A stretch of DNA of 64,000 nucleotides from Alphaproteobacteria bacterium (GCA_030065235.1 JASJDC010000003.1:62001-126000); one strand, 5' to 3'. Positions 52,359 through 62,173 are shown, counted from the stretch's first letter. The notes: a model not told the origin generated them from the letters alone. Translations and numbers: made by a program.

Positions 52359-53138
52359 CTAGCCCATGATGTGCAGGCCGCCGTCGATATAAATCGTGTC
52401 GCCGGTGATCAGCTTCGCCGCGTCCGTCGCCAATCCGGCGCAGGCCATGCCGACATCGTGGATGGTGACCAACTGACCGGCTGGCGCCTGTTCGGCAGCC
52501 TCGTTCAGTAGCGAATCGAAATCCTTGATGCCGGACGCGGCGCGCGTCGCAAGCGGGCCCGGGGAGATCGCGTGTACCCGGATGCCCTTGCGGCCCAATT
52601 CCCAGGCCATATAGCGGGCGCTGGATTCGAGCGCCGATTTGACCGGGCCCATGATGTTGTAATTCTCGATTACCTTGTCGGCGCCGTAATAGGTCATGGT
52701 CAATAGCGTGCCGCCATCCTTCATCAGGGGTTCCGCCAGGCGCGCCATCCGGATGAAGGAATGGCAGGAAATATCCATCGCCATCAGGAAGCCTTCCCGC
52801 GAACTGTCGGTGATGCGGCCATGCAGGTCTTCTTTCGGCGCGAAGGCGATCGAGTGAAGCGCGAAATCCAACTTGCCCCATTTCTTCTCGATTTCCTCGA
52901 ACACCGCCTCCATCTCGCCGTCTTCGGCGACATTCAGCGGCATGAAAATGCCGGCCTCCAGCTCCTCCGCCAGGGGCTGGACATGGGGCTTGGCCTTCTC
53001 ATTCAGATAGGTGATGGCCAGATCGTCGGCGCCAATCAATTTAAAGGCGCGGGCGCAGCCATAGGCGATGGATTGGTCATTGGCGATCCCCATCACCAAT
53101 CCCTTTTTGCCCTCGAGTGAGCGAGCCGCCAGATCCAT
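52359..53138 (-). CDS. fabI: Enoyl-ACP reductase, FabI type
   Basis: A 259-residue FabI, which reduces enoyl-ACP with NAD(P)H in fatty acid elongation. It has GIANDQSIAYGCARAFK near the start, the catalytic Tyr-x6-Lys in YNIMGPVK (about 157-164), and IDGGLHIMG at the end. The gene sits 41 bases downstream of ackA on the same strand. Such FabI copies next to pta-ackA and DUF3141 occur often in alphaproteobacteria and may be a second copy; a separate housekeeping fabI could exist elsewhere. Confidence 0.93.
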   Translation of the reverse strand: MDLAARSLEGKKGLVMGIANDQSIAYGCARAFKLIGADDLAITYLNEKAKPHVQPLAEELEAGIFMPLNVAEDGEMEAVFEEIEKKWGKLDFALHSIAFAPKEDLHGRITDSSREGFLMAMDISCHSFIRMARLAEPLMKDGGTLLTMTYYGADKVIENYNIMGPVKSALESSARYMAWELGRKGIRVHAISPGPLATRAASGIKDFDSLLNEAAEQAPAGQLVTIHDVGMACAGLATDAAKLITGDTIYIDGGLHIMG

Positions 53139-53179
53139 TGTTCTTCTCCTTGATAGGTTGGCTTCCGTGGGTTGGAAGC

Positions 53180-54364
53180 CTAACGGTCGGTCATAAGCCG
53201 AAGCGTATGGGTCGCGATCATGAATTCTTCGTCGGTCGAAATAACCAGGGCCTGTATCGCAGAGCCAGGCGCGCTGATCACGCTCGCATGACGGTCATTG
53301 GCCTCGGGGTCGAGCGTCAGCGCCAACCAGGAAAGGCGCTCGCAGACCGCCGCACGGACTTCCGGCCCGTGTTCGCCGATCCCGGCCGTGAAGACCAGCC
53401 CGTCGAGCCCGCCCAACACCGAGGCGAGCGCCGCCGTTTCCTTGGCGATGCGATAGACGAAATAGTCGAAGGCCAATTGCGCGCCCGGCGCGTCGCTGGC
53501 CAGCAGGTCGCGCATGTCGTTGCTGACGCCGGACAGGCCCTTCAAGCCGCTTTCATGATAGAGCAAATGCTGGATCTCCGGGCCCGACATGCCCTTTTCT
53601 TCCAACAAATACAGGATCACGCCTGCGTCCAGCTGACCGGGCCGTGTGCCCATCGGCAACCCGTCGAGCGCCGTGAACCCCATCGTGCTGTCGACGCTGC
53701 GGCCGGCTTTGATGGCGCAGAGCGACGCCCCGCTGCCAAGATGGGCGACGACGACCTTGCCTTGGGCCAGGTCCGGCGCCGTGGTCGTCAGGGTCTGGGC
53801 GATATACTCGTAGGACAGGCCGTGGAAGCCATAGCGACGCACCCCTTCCTCATACAACCATTCCGGCACCGCGAAACGGTCGGCCAGCGCACCGTGGTCT
53901 CTATGAAACGCGGTGTCGAAGCAGGCGACTTGCACCAGGTCCGGCTGTTGATCGAGCAGTCTCTTGATCGGGGCCAGGTTGCTCGGCTGATGCAAGGGCG
54001 CGAGCGGGACATAGGCCTCCAGCGTGGCGACGACATCGTGATCGATGACCACCGGCGAAGAGAATTCCGGCCCGCCATGCACCACCCGATGGCCGACCGC
54101 CGCCAGCCGCTCTCCCCCCAACGCGTCGGTCAGCCAAGCGCGCAACGCGTCCAGGGCGGCGCCGATGTCGGCCATCTCGGCGGCTTCATAATTTGTGTTG
54201 ATCAGGATGGCGCCGTCGGCCGCCTTCGCCTTGAGTTTCGGCCGCGTGCCGATGCCGTCGACCTTGCCCTTGAAACGCCGCTGCAGCGCGGCGTCCACTA
54301 CGTCGAACAGTTCGAATTTGACGCTGGAGGAGCCTGCGTTCAGGACGAGGATGGGGTCCGACAT
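53180..54364 (-). CDS. ackA: Acetate/butyrate kinase
   Basis: A 394-residue acetokinase. LVLNAGSSSVKFELF marks the phosphate-binding start, and GHRVVHGGPEF (about 92-102) and MGFTALDGLPMGTRPGQLD (about 220-238) are the family signatures. It interconverts acyl phosphate + ADP and the acid + ATP. Placed 7 bases after the Pta/Ptb-like gene, it completes a substrate-level ATP route or acyl-phosphate recycling. Confidence 0.94.
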   Translation of the reverse strand: MSDPILVLNAGSSSVKFELFDVVDAALQRRFKGKVDGIGTRPKLKAKAADGAILINTNYEAAEMADIGAALDALRAWLTDALGGERLAAVGHRVVHGGPEFSSPVVIDHDVVATLEAYVPLAPLHQPSNLAPIKRLLDQQPDLVQVACFDTAFHRDHGALADRFAVPEWLYEEGVRRYGFHGLSYEYIAQTLTTTAPDLAQGKVVVAHLGSGASLCAIKAGRSVDSTMGFTALDGLPMGTRPGQLDAGVILYLLEEKGMSGPEIQHLLYHESGLKGLSGVSNDMRDLLASDAPGAQLAFDYFVYRIAKETAALASVLGGLDGLVFTAGIGEHGPEVRAAVCERLSWLALTLDPEANDRHASVISAPGSAIQALVISTDEEFMIATHTLRLMTDR

Positions 54365-54371
54365 TGATTGT

Positions 54372-55322
54372 CTAGATCACTTTGCGGAGCGTGTGGGCGT
54401 AGATGCTCGCCACGGCGCAGGAGGCCATTTTGGTCTGTGTGCTGTCGGCGCGGCTGGTCAAGACAATGGGGACCCGTGCGCCCAAGACGATGCCCGCCGC
54501 GAGCGCGCCCGACAGGAAGGTCAGGTTCTTGGCCAGCATGTTGCCCGCCTCCAGGTCGGGGACAACGATGATGTCGGCGTCGCCCGCGACCGGGGAGACG
54601 ATGCCTTTGATTTCGGCGGCTTCCGGGCTGATGGCGTTGTCCATCGCCAAGGGGCCGTCGAGGATACCGCCGGTGATCTGTCCGCGATCCGCCATTTTGC
54701 ACAAGGCGGCGGCCTCGATCGTCGACGGGATTTTTGGCGTGACGGTCTCGACCGCTGACAGGATCGCGACCTTGGGCTCTTCGAGCCCCAGCCCGGTGGC
54801 GAGATCGATCGCGTTCTGCACGATATCCGCCTTGGTCGCCAGGTCCGGCGCGATGTTGATCGCCGCGTCTGTGATGTAGAGCGCTTTCGGATAGGTCGGC
54901 ACGTCCATTGCGAAGACGTGGCTCAAGCGCCGTTCGGTCCGAAGGCCCTTCTCCTTGCGCAGAACTTCGCTCATCAATTCGTCGGTATGCAGCGACCCTT
55001 TCATCAAGACATCGCCGCGCGCCTCTCGGATCATGGCGACGCCCTGGGCGGCGGCGGCGTGGCTGAAGGGCGCGTCGACGATCTCCAGGTCGGACAGATC
55101 AAGCTCGGCCTCTGCCGCCGCCTCTTTGATCCGCGCTTCAGGGCCGACCAGGATAGGGTCGATCAGGCCCGCCTCCGTCGCTTTGACGACCCCTTTGAGC
55201 GAGCTTTTGTCGCAGGGATGCACGACCACGGTCTTGGCCGCCGGAACGGTCTTGGCGTAGGCGATCAGCCGTTCGTATTTCTCTCCGGGCGTTCCGGTCG
55301 ACGGCTTGTGTAGTTCGTCCAT
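54372..55322 (-). CDS. Phosphate acetyl/butyryltransferase (Pta/Ptb family)
   Basis: A 316-residue enzyme of the PTA_PTB family, converting acyl-CoA and phosphate to acyl phosphate. Conserved segments include LMKGSLHTDELMSEVLRKEKGLRT and GITGG-like ITGGILDGPLAMDNAIS. It is shorter than long Pta proteins and matches the Ptb-like or hydratase-linked form without an N-terminal hydratase domain. It is 7 bases upstream of ackA and 77 bases downstream of the DUF3141 gene. Confidence 0.9.
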   Translation of the reverse strand: MDELHKPSTGTPGEKYERLIAYAKTVPAAKTVVVHPCDKSSLKGVVKATEAGLIDPILVGPEARIKEAAAEAELDLSDLEIVDAPFSHAAAAQGVAMIREARGDVLMKGSLHTDELMSEVLRKEKGLRTERRLSHVFAMDVPTYPKALYITDAAINIAPDLATKADIVQNAIDLATGLGLEEPKVAILSAVETVTPKIPSTIEAAALCKMADRGQITGGILDGPLAMDNAISPEAAEIKGIVSPVAGDADIIVVPDLEAGNMLAKNLTFLSGALAAGIVLGARVPIVLTSRADSTQTKMASCAVASIYAHTLRKVI

Positions 55323-55399
55323 GATGTGTCCCCCTCGCGGCGTTTCGGACGATGGCAACAGTAAAGGTGCTTGGGACGGTGGCCCGCGCGTTTGATCCG

Positions 55400-57658
55400 T
55401 TAGGCCGATTTCGCGCGGGGCCGAGCGCCGGATTTCGACGCCGCCGGCGTCTTGCGGCGCGCGCGCGAGACCGATTTGGGGAGTTTAGGAGCGTCTGTCG
55501 GATCATCGGCCAAGCTGGGCGAAACGCCGAAATAGCCGGCCAGCTTTTCCATACGCTTCTTACGTAAGTCGCTCGGCGCCCTGGCGGCGGTGGTGAGCGA
55601 CACGACCAATTGGTAGAGCTTCTCGCGCTCCGCCTTATCGCTTGGCAGCATGGCGTCCAGGCTCTCCATCGCCTCGTCTTCGGCGATGATGAGTTTCAGA
55701 TATTGCCGTCGCACCAGCTCTTTGAACTCGGGCAGGGTCAAGCGTTTATCAGGCGCCACTTGCTCGCGCACCTGGCGAAGCGCCCCGAAGGCGCGTTCAT
55801 CCGCCCGGCCTTCCGGCAGTCCGACATAGATCAAGGACCGGATCGTCGCCTCGCGCGGACCGCCGACGGCGATGTCTTCTTTGAGCGCAGCCTTTTTCTC
55901 GCGCACATAGGCCAGTCTGGCGGGGTCTTTCTTGTCGACCAGTTTTCGGACGACATTGTCGCGACCGCCAAGCCCGACCATCGCCTTCAGTACCGGCGAC
56001 TCGTACAGGTTGAAGAAGGTGCGCTCCTGCAGCGTGTCGCGCATTTCCTGGTACATGTTCAGGCCGGTGACGATCGCGTCGGACATCATGCCCTCGGCGA
56101 CCTTGTACGGGTTGTCTTCGGACACCGGCTGCCGTTGGGACTTGGCCAAATCGGCCCAATACTGGGTCCATGCCATGAACGGGTTGCTGCTGGACGGCAA
56201 CGCATATTGCAGGCGCGCCGGATGCAACTCGCGCATCAGTTCCGCGCTTTGGTCGGTGACTGTGCGCTTCACGATCGGCGAGACGAGGGTCTTGTAGAGA
56301 CCGGTATTGATCTCCGAGACGCGGGCGACTGTGGCGAACGTTTCTTCGTCGCCTTCGTCCAATTCGCCCAGCGCGCGGATATCGTCCAGGGTCCGCGTCT
56401 CGACGGTGACGATATAGTCGCCATGCGCCAGGTCGGGGTTCTTGTCCGTATCGGTCTTCGGATTGAAGTGAACCTCGTACAGGCCCGGCGGCAGGATATC
56501 GATCATGTCCATGTTGCGCGTGAACTGATCGTGTTCCTTGGCCCCGACCTTGCCCGACACGAAGATCCCGAGATGGCCGACCGTGTCGTGCAAGGAATAG
56601 ACGATCGTCTGGCCGTGGCTGCGGATCTCATCGACATCGTCATAGAGATCGAGGATCCAGTGCAGCGCCTGTTGCGGCGGCGTGATGTTGTCGCCGTGCG
56701 AACAGAAGACCACGATGGGCGAGCGGATGTTGCGCAGGTCGACCTTGGTCCCGTCCGAGAGCGACAGGTCTCCTTGGATCAGCTTATTTCCGACGAACAG
56801 CTCATCGGCGATGAACTGCATTTCCTCGGCGTTAAGCAGCGTGTGCGCGCCCCACCAGCGTTCGAACTCCAGATAACGCTCGGCTTCGGTATCGACTTTG
56901 GACCAAAGATTGTATTGCTTGCTCCAATAGGTATGGGCGGGATTCAACCCTTCAAAATTGCCGACCAGATTGGCGCCGTCGAAGATCCCCTTGCCAAGAT
57001 CACCCAGCAACGCGGTCATCCAGGTGCCGCCCAACAAGCCGCCGAGATAGCGCATCGGGTTCTTGCCGCGCTCCCCCGCCCAATAAGAAATCGGCGCGCC
57101 GGCGATCAGCAGCGGGCCGACCAGATTGGGCGCCGTGGCGGCCAGCATCATCATCGCCCAGCCGGCCTGACAGTTGCCGATCACGCACGGCTTGCCAGCC
57201 TCTTCCGGGTGTTGCTCGGCCACATGGCGCAGGAAATCGACCTCGGCGCGCCCGACATCTTCGATCGTCTGGCCGGGGATCGGGTCGGTGATGAAGCCGA
57301 TGAAATAGCAGGGATGGCCAGCCTCCAGAATTGCGCCGATCTGGCTCTCCGGTTTGAAACCGCCGATGCCAGGACCATGGCCCGCGCGCGGGTCGACCAC
57401 AACATAGGGCCGCTTCTGATCATCGATTTTGACGCCTTTCGGCGGATGGATGCGCACCAGCCCGTAATTCACCGGACGCTCGCGGTCCGTTCCTTTCAGA
57501 ACGAGCGTGTAGTCGAAATGCAGGACTTCCTGCACCGGCCGCGCCATATGTTCGAGGTAATTGTCGCCCCGCTGGCGCATGACGTCGAGAAAAAGCGCGT
57601 TGCGCTGCCAAAAATCGACGGAATAATCCCAGAATTGTTGCCACGGTAATGCGGTCAT
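55400..57658 (-). CDS. DUF3141 family protein, PhaC-like alpha/beta hydrolase
   Basis: A 752-residue protein whose first half is a PhaC-like alpha/beta hydrolase and whose second half (about 390-752) is the DUF3141-type extension of unknown function. The catalytic triad is readable: Cys163 (VIGNCQAG), Asp323 (SHGDN) and His362 (TVGHLG). Cys as nucleophile is the PHA-synthase form. The C-terminus is Lys/Arg/Ala-rich. The start at 57658 is preferred because longer in-frame starts lack support. It leads an operon with pta/ptb, ackA and fabI, which suggests a role in acyl-CoA or PHA-linked metabolism. Confidence 0.88.
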   Translation of the reverse strand: MTALPWQQFWDYSVDFWQRNALFLDVMRQRGDNYLEHMARPVQEVLHFDYTLVLKGTDRERPVNYGLVRIHPPKGVKIDDQKRPYVVVDPRAGHGPGIGGFKPESQIGAILEAGHPCYFIGFITDPIPGQTIEDVGRAEVDFLRHVAEQHPEEAGKPCVIGNCQAGWAMMMLAATAPNLVGPLLIAGAPISYWAGERGKNPMRYLGGLLGGTWMTALLGDLGKGIFDGANLVGNFEGLNPAHTYWSKQYNLWSKVDTEAERYLEFERWWGAHTLLNAEEMQFIADELFVGNKLIQGDLSLSDGTKVDLRNIRSPIVVFCSHGDNITPPQQALHWILDLYDDVDEIRSHGQTIVYSLHDTVGHLGIFVSGKVGAKEHDQFTRNMDMIDILPPGLYEVHFNPKTDTDKNPDLAHGDYIVTVETRTLDDIRALGELDEGDEETFATVARVSEINTGLYKTLVSPIVKRTVTDQSAELMRELHPARLQYALPSSSNPFMAWTQYWADLAKSQRQPVSEDNPYKVAEGMMSDAIVTGLNMYQEMRDTLQERTFFNLYESPVLKAMVGLGGRDNVVRKLVDKKDPARLAYVREKKAALKEDIAVGGPREATIRSLIYVGLPEGRADERAFGALRQVREQVAPDKRLTLPEFKELVRRQYLKLIIAEDEAMESLDAMLPSDKAEREKLYQLVVSLTTAARAPSDLRKKRMEKLAGYFGVSPSLADDPTDAPKLPKSVSRARRKTPAASKSGARPRAKSA

Positions 57659-57756
57659 GACGCGCCCCCCGGTGTGTCGTGTATTGTGGAGACAAGGGCG
57701 CCGAGCGCTCAAACCAAGTGAGGCGAGACGCTGACAATCACCTTGTCATTGTGCAT

Positions 57757-57777
57757 TGCAACATAATCACTGTTGCA
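57757..57777. promoter_or_regulatory. Possible operator upstream of the DUF3141 gene
   Basis: TGCAACA (57757-57763) and TGTTGCA (57771-57777) form a perfect inverted repeat separated by 7 bases, about 100 bases before the DUF3141 start. TTGCA-type repeats recall PHA regulators (PhaR), but this link is uncertain. Confidence 0.4.
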
Positions 57778-57938
57778 GCGCATTTCCAGTGAAATGTTTA
57801 TGAATTCTCGTCTCTGCTGCGCTCCGGAAACGCGGCCGGATCGGCGTATTTCGCGCGCGCAGGAATCAGACGGCTAGGGCGTTCTCTGGCCGGCGGCGCG
57901 CAAGGCCGGCCGATCGGTCCAAGCGGGCGGCGTGCGCG

Positions 57939-59144
57939 TTAGTCGTCGACGAAGCCCGGCGGTGTTTTTTCCCAAGGATACCTGTTGACGGCCCGCTCGC
58001 GTCCAAACTCGAACAGCGCCTGCATGTAGGCGGTGTCGAATTCTTCTTCCTTCTCGACGTCGAACTCCGCCGGAATGAAGGCGAGGTTGTAGTCCAGCCC
58101 ATCGCGCTGGGCGCTTGAATAGATCCGGTAGAGATCGCCGATCCCCTGGCTATGGATGAGCGAGGCGATGGCGCGGCCGACGATGGTCAGGGTTTGGCGG
58201 TCCACATCGGACCATTCCGGCTCCAATTGCGCGTTTCGAACGACATAGACGGTCCGTTCGCGCGTGACCCCATAATTTTCCGCAAGGTCTTCAAGTTCGA
58301 AATTCGGCGGATAGATGAACACCTGGGCCGCTGCGCCGCCATCGACATGCATTTCCTGATACGGGACGCCGTCGGCTTCCACATCGATCATCACCGGCGG
58401 GAAGGCGCCGGGGATCGAGGCGGAAGCGATCAAGATGCTGCGGAACAGGGTCACCGCGTTCGGATCGCCGCTCAGCGCGATCTCTCCGATATTCCAGATG
58501 ACCGGTCTGCGGATGTCCAGGTTTGTCGTCGCGATCAGGAGAAATCGGCCTTCCTGATATTCCCGCCCAATCGCCGCGAGCATCTCCTCATTCGCGTATT
58601 GGCTGACCAGCGTCCACAAGGGCGATGTGTCCGCCAAACCGTCATTGTTGATGGCGGCGAACAGGCCCCGCGGTTTGAAAACGTCTTCAGGACCAATGGT
58701 CGTGTAGACCGTCTTGAGCTGCTCATCATAGTCAGAGCCCAAAAAGGCGAAGGGCGCGGTCAACGCGCCGGTGCTGATCCCTGTCACGAGTTTGAATTCG
58801 GGCCGCGCGCCGGATTCTGTCCAGCCGATCAGCAACCCAGCGCCGAACGCGCCGGCGTCTCCGCCGCCGGAAATCGCCAGATAGTGGGCCGTCGGCAATG
58901 GCGCGGCAGGATCTGTCACGCCGAGGCTGCGGCGCTCTCGTTCGGCCGAAGCCAGCGCATCGGCGATTAAGCGTTCGGGGTCTTCGTCCGCGAAATAGCG
59001 GACGTTTTCGGGCATCCCTGGGACTGTGGCTTCTCGCGCCAGATCGCTTGGCACGGCGGAGATCCTCTCGGGTGGCGAGCCGCAGGCGGCCAAGGCCAGG
59101 GCGCAGAGCGCAGGAAAAAATACACGTTGGAATTGTGTCGCCAT
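57939..59144 (-). CDS. Patatin-like phospholipase lipoprotein
   Basis: A 401-residue lipoprotein with lipobox LAAC (Cys21). The patatin domain has the oxyanion motif GGGDAGAFGAG (93-103), nucleophile Ser124 in GISTG and catalytic Asp268 in VDGG. It hydrolyses acyl chains from lipids. Lipid anchoring places it on the periplasmic side. It is a single gene with no clear operon partners; its target may be envelope lipids or storage-linked. Confidence 0.9.
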   Translation of the reverse strand: MATQFQRVFFPALCALALAACGSPPERISAVPSDLAREATVPGMPENVRYFADEDPERLIADALASAERERRSLGVTDPAAPLPTAHYLAISGGGDAGAFGAGLLIGWTESGARPEFKLVTGISTGALTAPFAFLGSDYDEQLKTVYTTIGPEDVFKPRGLFAAINNDGLADTSPLWTLVSQYANEEMLAAIGREYQEGRFLLIATTNLDIRRPVIWNIGEIALSGDPNAVTLFRSILIASASIPGAFPPVMIDVEADGVPYQEMHVDGGAAAQVFIYPPNFELEDLAENYGVTRERTVYVVRNAQLEPEWSDVDRQTLTIVGRAIASLIHSQGIGDLYRIYSSAQRDGLDYNLAFIPAEFDVEKEEEFDTAYMQALFEFGRERAVNRYPWEKTPPGFVDD

Positions 59145-59259
59145 GTTATTGTCCCCAGCGGGTTCGATCAACGGAGCCTAAACCCCGCTCGATAGGAGAG
59201 TCGAGAACCAACGCGTTCCGCCCAATTGTGTTTGTTGCCATTTGACCTGAATCCGAGGC

Positions 59260-61056
59260 TCAGTTCCGTTCACTGAGGACGGCGACGGGTAGAACGGTGC
59301 GCGCGATATCGCAGGACAAGCGATGCAGATCGCGCATCGATTCCACCATCTCCATTTCCATGCGGATTGCTTCAAGATGGCGGGCGTCGTCGAGCTCGAT
59401 CTGTTCCGACTGGTGACGCAACGCGTCCGAGATCAGCCGCTCGATTTCCGCCTCGCTGGCCAGGACCGACTGGGCCGCCAATTCGTCAACCGCTTGCACA
59501 GCCCCGATCGAGGCGATCGCGGTCTCCGCCGTTTTGCGGAAGAGCGGCCGCATGATCGCGCTCATCGCCGGGCTCGCCCGCATGTCCTTCTCCAGCCACT
59601 TGGCGGCGATCGAGACGATCCGGTCGCTCATCTGATCGCCCATCGCCTCGACCGCCCCGGTGGCTTGGAAGAGTTTCTGCAGCGCCTGGCTTTCTTCATC
59701 GGTCAACCCTTGCTTTCGCAACCCGCCGAGATAGCCGAAGACCGCGTGCTGCAGCACATTGACCCCGTCATCGAGGCGGCGTAGACGGTCCAGCTTACGG
59801 CTGTCGCGGGTCTCGAACGCCTCGCCGAGCGCGTCGAACATGGCGCTTAGGATCTCGGCCATATGCCCGAGCTCCAACCGGACGCGCTCAAGGCCCAGCG
59901 CAGGCACCTCCAACAGCTCGCGATCAAGATATTTCGGTTTGGCGATTTGGGTGGGTTTTTCGGGACGCGACGGAACCAGCGCCGTCGCCGCCTTGGCGAT
60001 CGGGCCCGCGAAAGCCAGCAGCAGAACCGTGTTAGCCAGATTGAAAATCGTGTTGGCGTTGGCGATCTGGCGCGGCGTGTCGGCCGCCAACCTGTCCGAA
60101 CCGGACAGGCCTTCGCTGGATGGGGATACTTGGATCGCAAAGTCCGCCAGTTGCTCGATCAGCCCGATCCATAACAGGGCGCCGATCACATTGAAGAGCA
60201 CATGCACGACGCCGGCGCGTATGGCGTGCGTCGGCTTGCCGATCGTCGCCAGAAGGGCGGTGACGCAGGTGCCAATATTCGCCCCCAGGGCCAGCGCAAT
60301 GCCGGCTTGCAGACTGATCAGGCCTTGGCTCGCCATGACAATAACAAGCCCCGTGGTGGCCGACGAGGACTGGACCAAAGCGGTGAAAGCCGCCGCCACG
60401 GCGATGCCGTAGAATGGGTTGTCCATCGACCCCATCAGGACCGTGAAGGGCTCATAGGTCCGCAGCGGCCGCATCGCGTCGCTCATCACCGACATGCCGT
60501 AGAAGACCAGACCCAACCCCATCAGGATGGCGCCGTAATTCTTGAGATTGTCTCGTTTGGCGCCGAAGAGAAGGGCGAAGCCGATGGCGATGAAGGCCAA
60601 CGCCAATTCCTCGACCTTGAAGGCGACGATCTGCGCGGTCACGGTGGTGCCGACATTCGCGCCCATGATCACGCCGACCGATTGGGTGAAGGTCATGACG
60701 CCGGCCGACACAAAGCCGACGACCAGCACGGTCGTGACCGACGAGGATTGGATTACCGCCGTGACCACGGCGCCGGTGAAGGCTGCGACGACCCGGTTCT
60801 TGGTGAATTTGGCGAGGATGTCCTTGAGACGGGCGCCGGCGACGGCCTTCAAACCGTCCCCCATCTGCTCCATCCCGAACAGAAAAAGCGCGAGACCGCC
60901 GAACAGACCCATCAGCATGTGCAGCCAATTCGGCGTATCGGCTGCGTCGGTGTTGGCGTAAGCGGCGTCCGCAAGGAAAAGCGCGACCAACCCTATGGCG
61001 AGCGCAGCGGCGACGCCATGCGCTGGCCGCATGTTGAAAAGACCCCGGCTGATCAT
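59260..61056 (-). CDS. Na/Pi cotransporter family protein with PhoU-like domain
   Basis: A 598-residue Na+/phosphate cotransporter (NptA/YjbB type). The membrane part (about 30-390) contains two QSSS motifs (VIQSSSVTTVLVVGFVSAG and LVQSSSATTGLVIVMASQG), the hallmark of the family. The C-terminal part (about 395-590) is a PhoU-like helical domain. It probably imports or exports phosphate with sodium. No Pho-box was seen upstream. An unrelated gene lies 115 bases beyond its end. Confidence 0.92.
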   Translation of the reverse strand: MISRGLFNMRPAHGVAAALAIGLVALFLADAAYANTDAADTPNWLHMLMGLFGGLALFLFGMEQMGDGLKAVAGARLKDILAKFTKNRVVAAFTGAVVTAVIQSSSVTTVLVVGFVSAGVMTFTQSVGVIMGANVGTTVTAQIVAFKVEELALAFIAIGFALLFGAKRDNLKNYGAILMGLGLVFYGMSVMSDAMRPLRTYEPFTVLMGSMDNPFYGIAVAAAFTALVQSSSATTGLVIVMASQGLISLQAGIALALGANIGTCVTALLATIGKPTHAIRAGVVHVLFNVIGALLWIGLIEQLADFAIQVSPSSEGLSGSDRLAADTPRQIANANTIFNLANTVLLLAFAGPIAKAATALVPSRPEKPTQIAKPKYLDRELLEVPALGLERVRLELGHMAEILSAMFDALGEAFETRDSRKLDRLRRLDDGVNVLQHAVFGYLGGLRKQGLTDEESQALQKLFQATGAVEAMGDQMSDRIVSIAAKWLEKDMRASPAMSAIMRPLFRKTAETAIASIGAVQAVDELAAQSVLASEAEIERLISDALRHQSEQIELDDARHLEAIRMEMEMVESMRDLHRLSCDIARTVLPVAVLSERN

Positions 61057-61195
61057 GGTTTTGGCCCCCCGCTTTATGTTTTCCTAAACCTTAGGCCAAA
61101 TAGCCCAATCGGCATAGGGGCGGCGGCGCGCTTGGATGTAAGGGACCAAGGGGTAAATGATAGCGGCGCCGAACGGGTTCCGGCGCACCGGGGCG

Positions 61196-62023
61196 CTACC
61201 AGCTATAGGCCAGACCGATCGCGCCGATGAACTGGTTCGAAGAGCCGCGATCATCGACAATCGGGCTGTCCTTTGCATCGCTCAGCAGCGCCTGATAGCG
61301 CAGCCCGCCGACCGCGTGCCAGGTTGGGCTGAAATGGAAGACCGCACCGAGAAAGACGGCGATGTCTCGAACGCCGGAACCGGCTGAGTATTCATCGAGG
61401 CCGCTGCGCGCTGAATCCGACGCATCCACGCTGAAGAACGCATCGTGATAATCGTCGCTGGCGTAGGTCGAGCTGACGCCGAAGCCCAGATCCAGCGGCA
61501 TCGCCACAGGCATCCAATAGCTCGCGGATAGGGTGGCGAGATAGCCGTCATGGCCGTCCGACACGTCTTGCAGGAAATCCGCCCCAACGCTGAAGCTATA
61601 TCGCGGGTTCAGCGCGTTGCGCATTTCATAGCCGACATTGAACCCCACCTCGACCGAGTCGTCGACGTCTCTCAGACGATCAACCGCATCGTCATCGACA
61701 TCGTCTCGGCCGAACCGGTAATTGGCTGTCGGGCCCAACCGCCAATTCTCGTGGTCCAGCAGATTGACGGTCAATTGCGTCGCCAAGAGCTCGACGCTGC
61801 GATAGCCGTCGAAGCTGTAGCGGCCCGCTGCGCCGAAGACGAACTCATAATCGTCCGAGCCGATATAGTCGGGGGCGACGCCGACCGCGAGCGCCGCGTA
61901 GTTCGGTTCGGAATCGATCGTGATATCCAGCCCCTGCGCCCCGGCCGGAAGCGCGATGAGGCTGAATAACAGCGCGGCGCCGATCGAGCGCCACTGGCTG
62001 ACTTTTTGGAAAAGCAAATTCAT
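61196..62023 (-). CDS. MipA/OmpV family outer-membrane protein
   Basis: A 275-residue beta-barrel protein with a signal peptide (cleavage near AGA-Q, about 28-30). The start of the mature protein (ALAVGVAPDYIGSDDYEFVFGAAGRYSF) and the ending GAIGLAYSW, with a final aromatic residue, are typical of MipA/OmpV. E. coli MipA binds the murein synthase complex, while OmpV-type proteins are porin-like. Its function here is not clear. Confidence 0.87.
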   Translation of the reverse strand: MNLLFQKVSQWRSIGAALLFSLIALPAGAQGLDITIDSEPNYAALAVGVAPDYIGSDDYEFVFGAAGRYSFDGYRSVELLATQLTVNLLDHENWRLGPTANYRFGRDDVDDDAVDRLRDVDDSVEVGFNVGYEMRNALNPRYSFSVGADFLQDVSDGHDGYLATLSASYWMPVAMPLDLGFGVSSTYASDDYHDAFFSVDASDSARSGLDEYSAGSGVRDIAVFLGAVFHFSPTWHAVGGLRYQALLSDAKDSPIVDDRGSSNQFIGAIGLAYSW

Positions 62024-62145
62024 CCTCTTGGCCGGTCTGCCCGCCCCTAGGTCATTGCACAGGTTGAGCAGCGTACTGAGGGCGGGTAAGTGAGTCTAGT
62101 CCGGCGGGCGATGCGCGCGTTTCGGTCGGTCCGCAGCGCCTCGCC

Positions 62146-62173
62146 TTGACAGGGGGCGGCCCGAGGGTAGGGT
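62146..62173 (+). promoter_or_regulatory. Possible promoter of malate synthase G
   Basis: TTGACA (62146-62151) and TAGGGT (62168-62173) are spaced by 16 bases and lie 38 bases before the malate synthase start. The -35 match is perfect; the -10 is weak. Confidence 0.4.

Noticed and set aside
53117-54367. A 416-residue forward frame opposite ackA
   Set aside because: Acetate kinase signatures lie on the reverse strand; the forward frame is a compositional shadow.
55610-57649. A 679-residue open frame on the forward strand opposite the DUF3141 gene
   Set aside because: GC-rich DNA leaves long antisense frames. The forward translation has no family motif, while the reverse strand encodes a coherent protein with a full catalytic triad.
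61057-61195. A possible Pho box before the Na/Pi cotransporter
   Set aside because: No CTGTCAT-type direct repeat is present on either strand.
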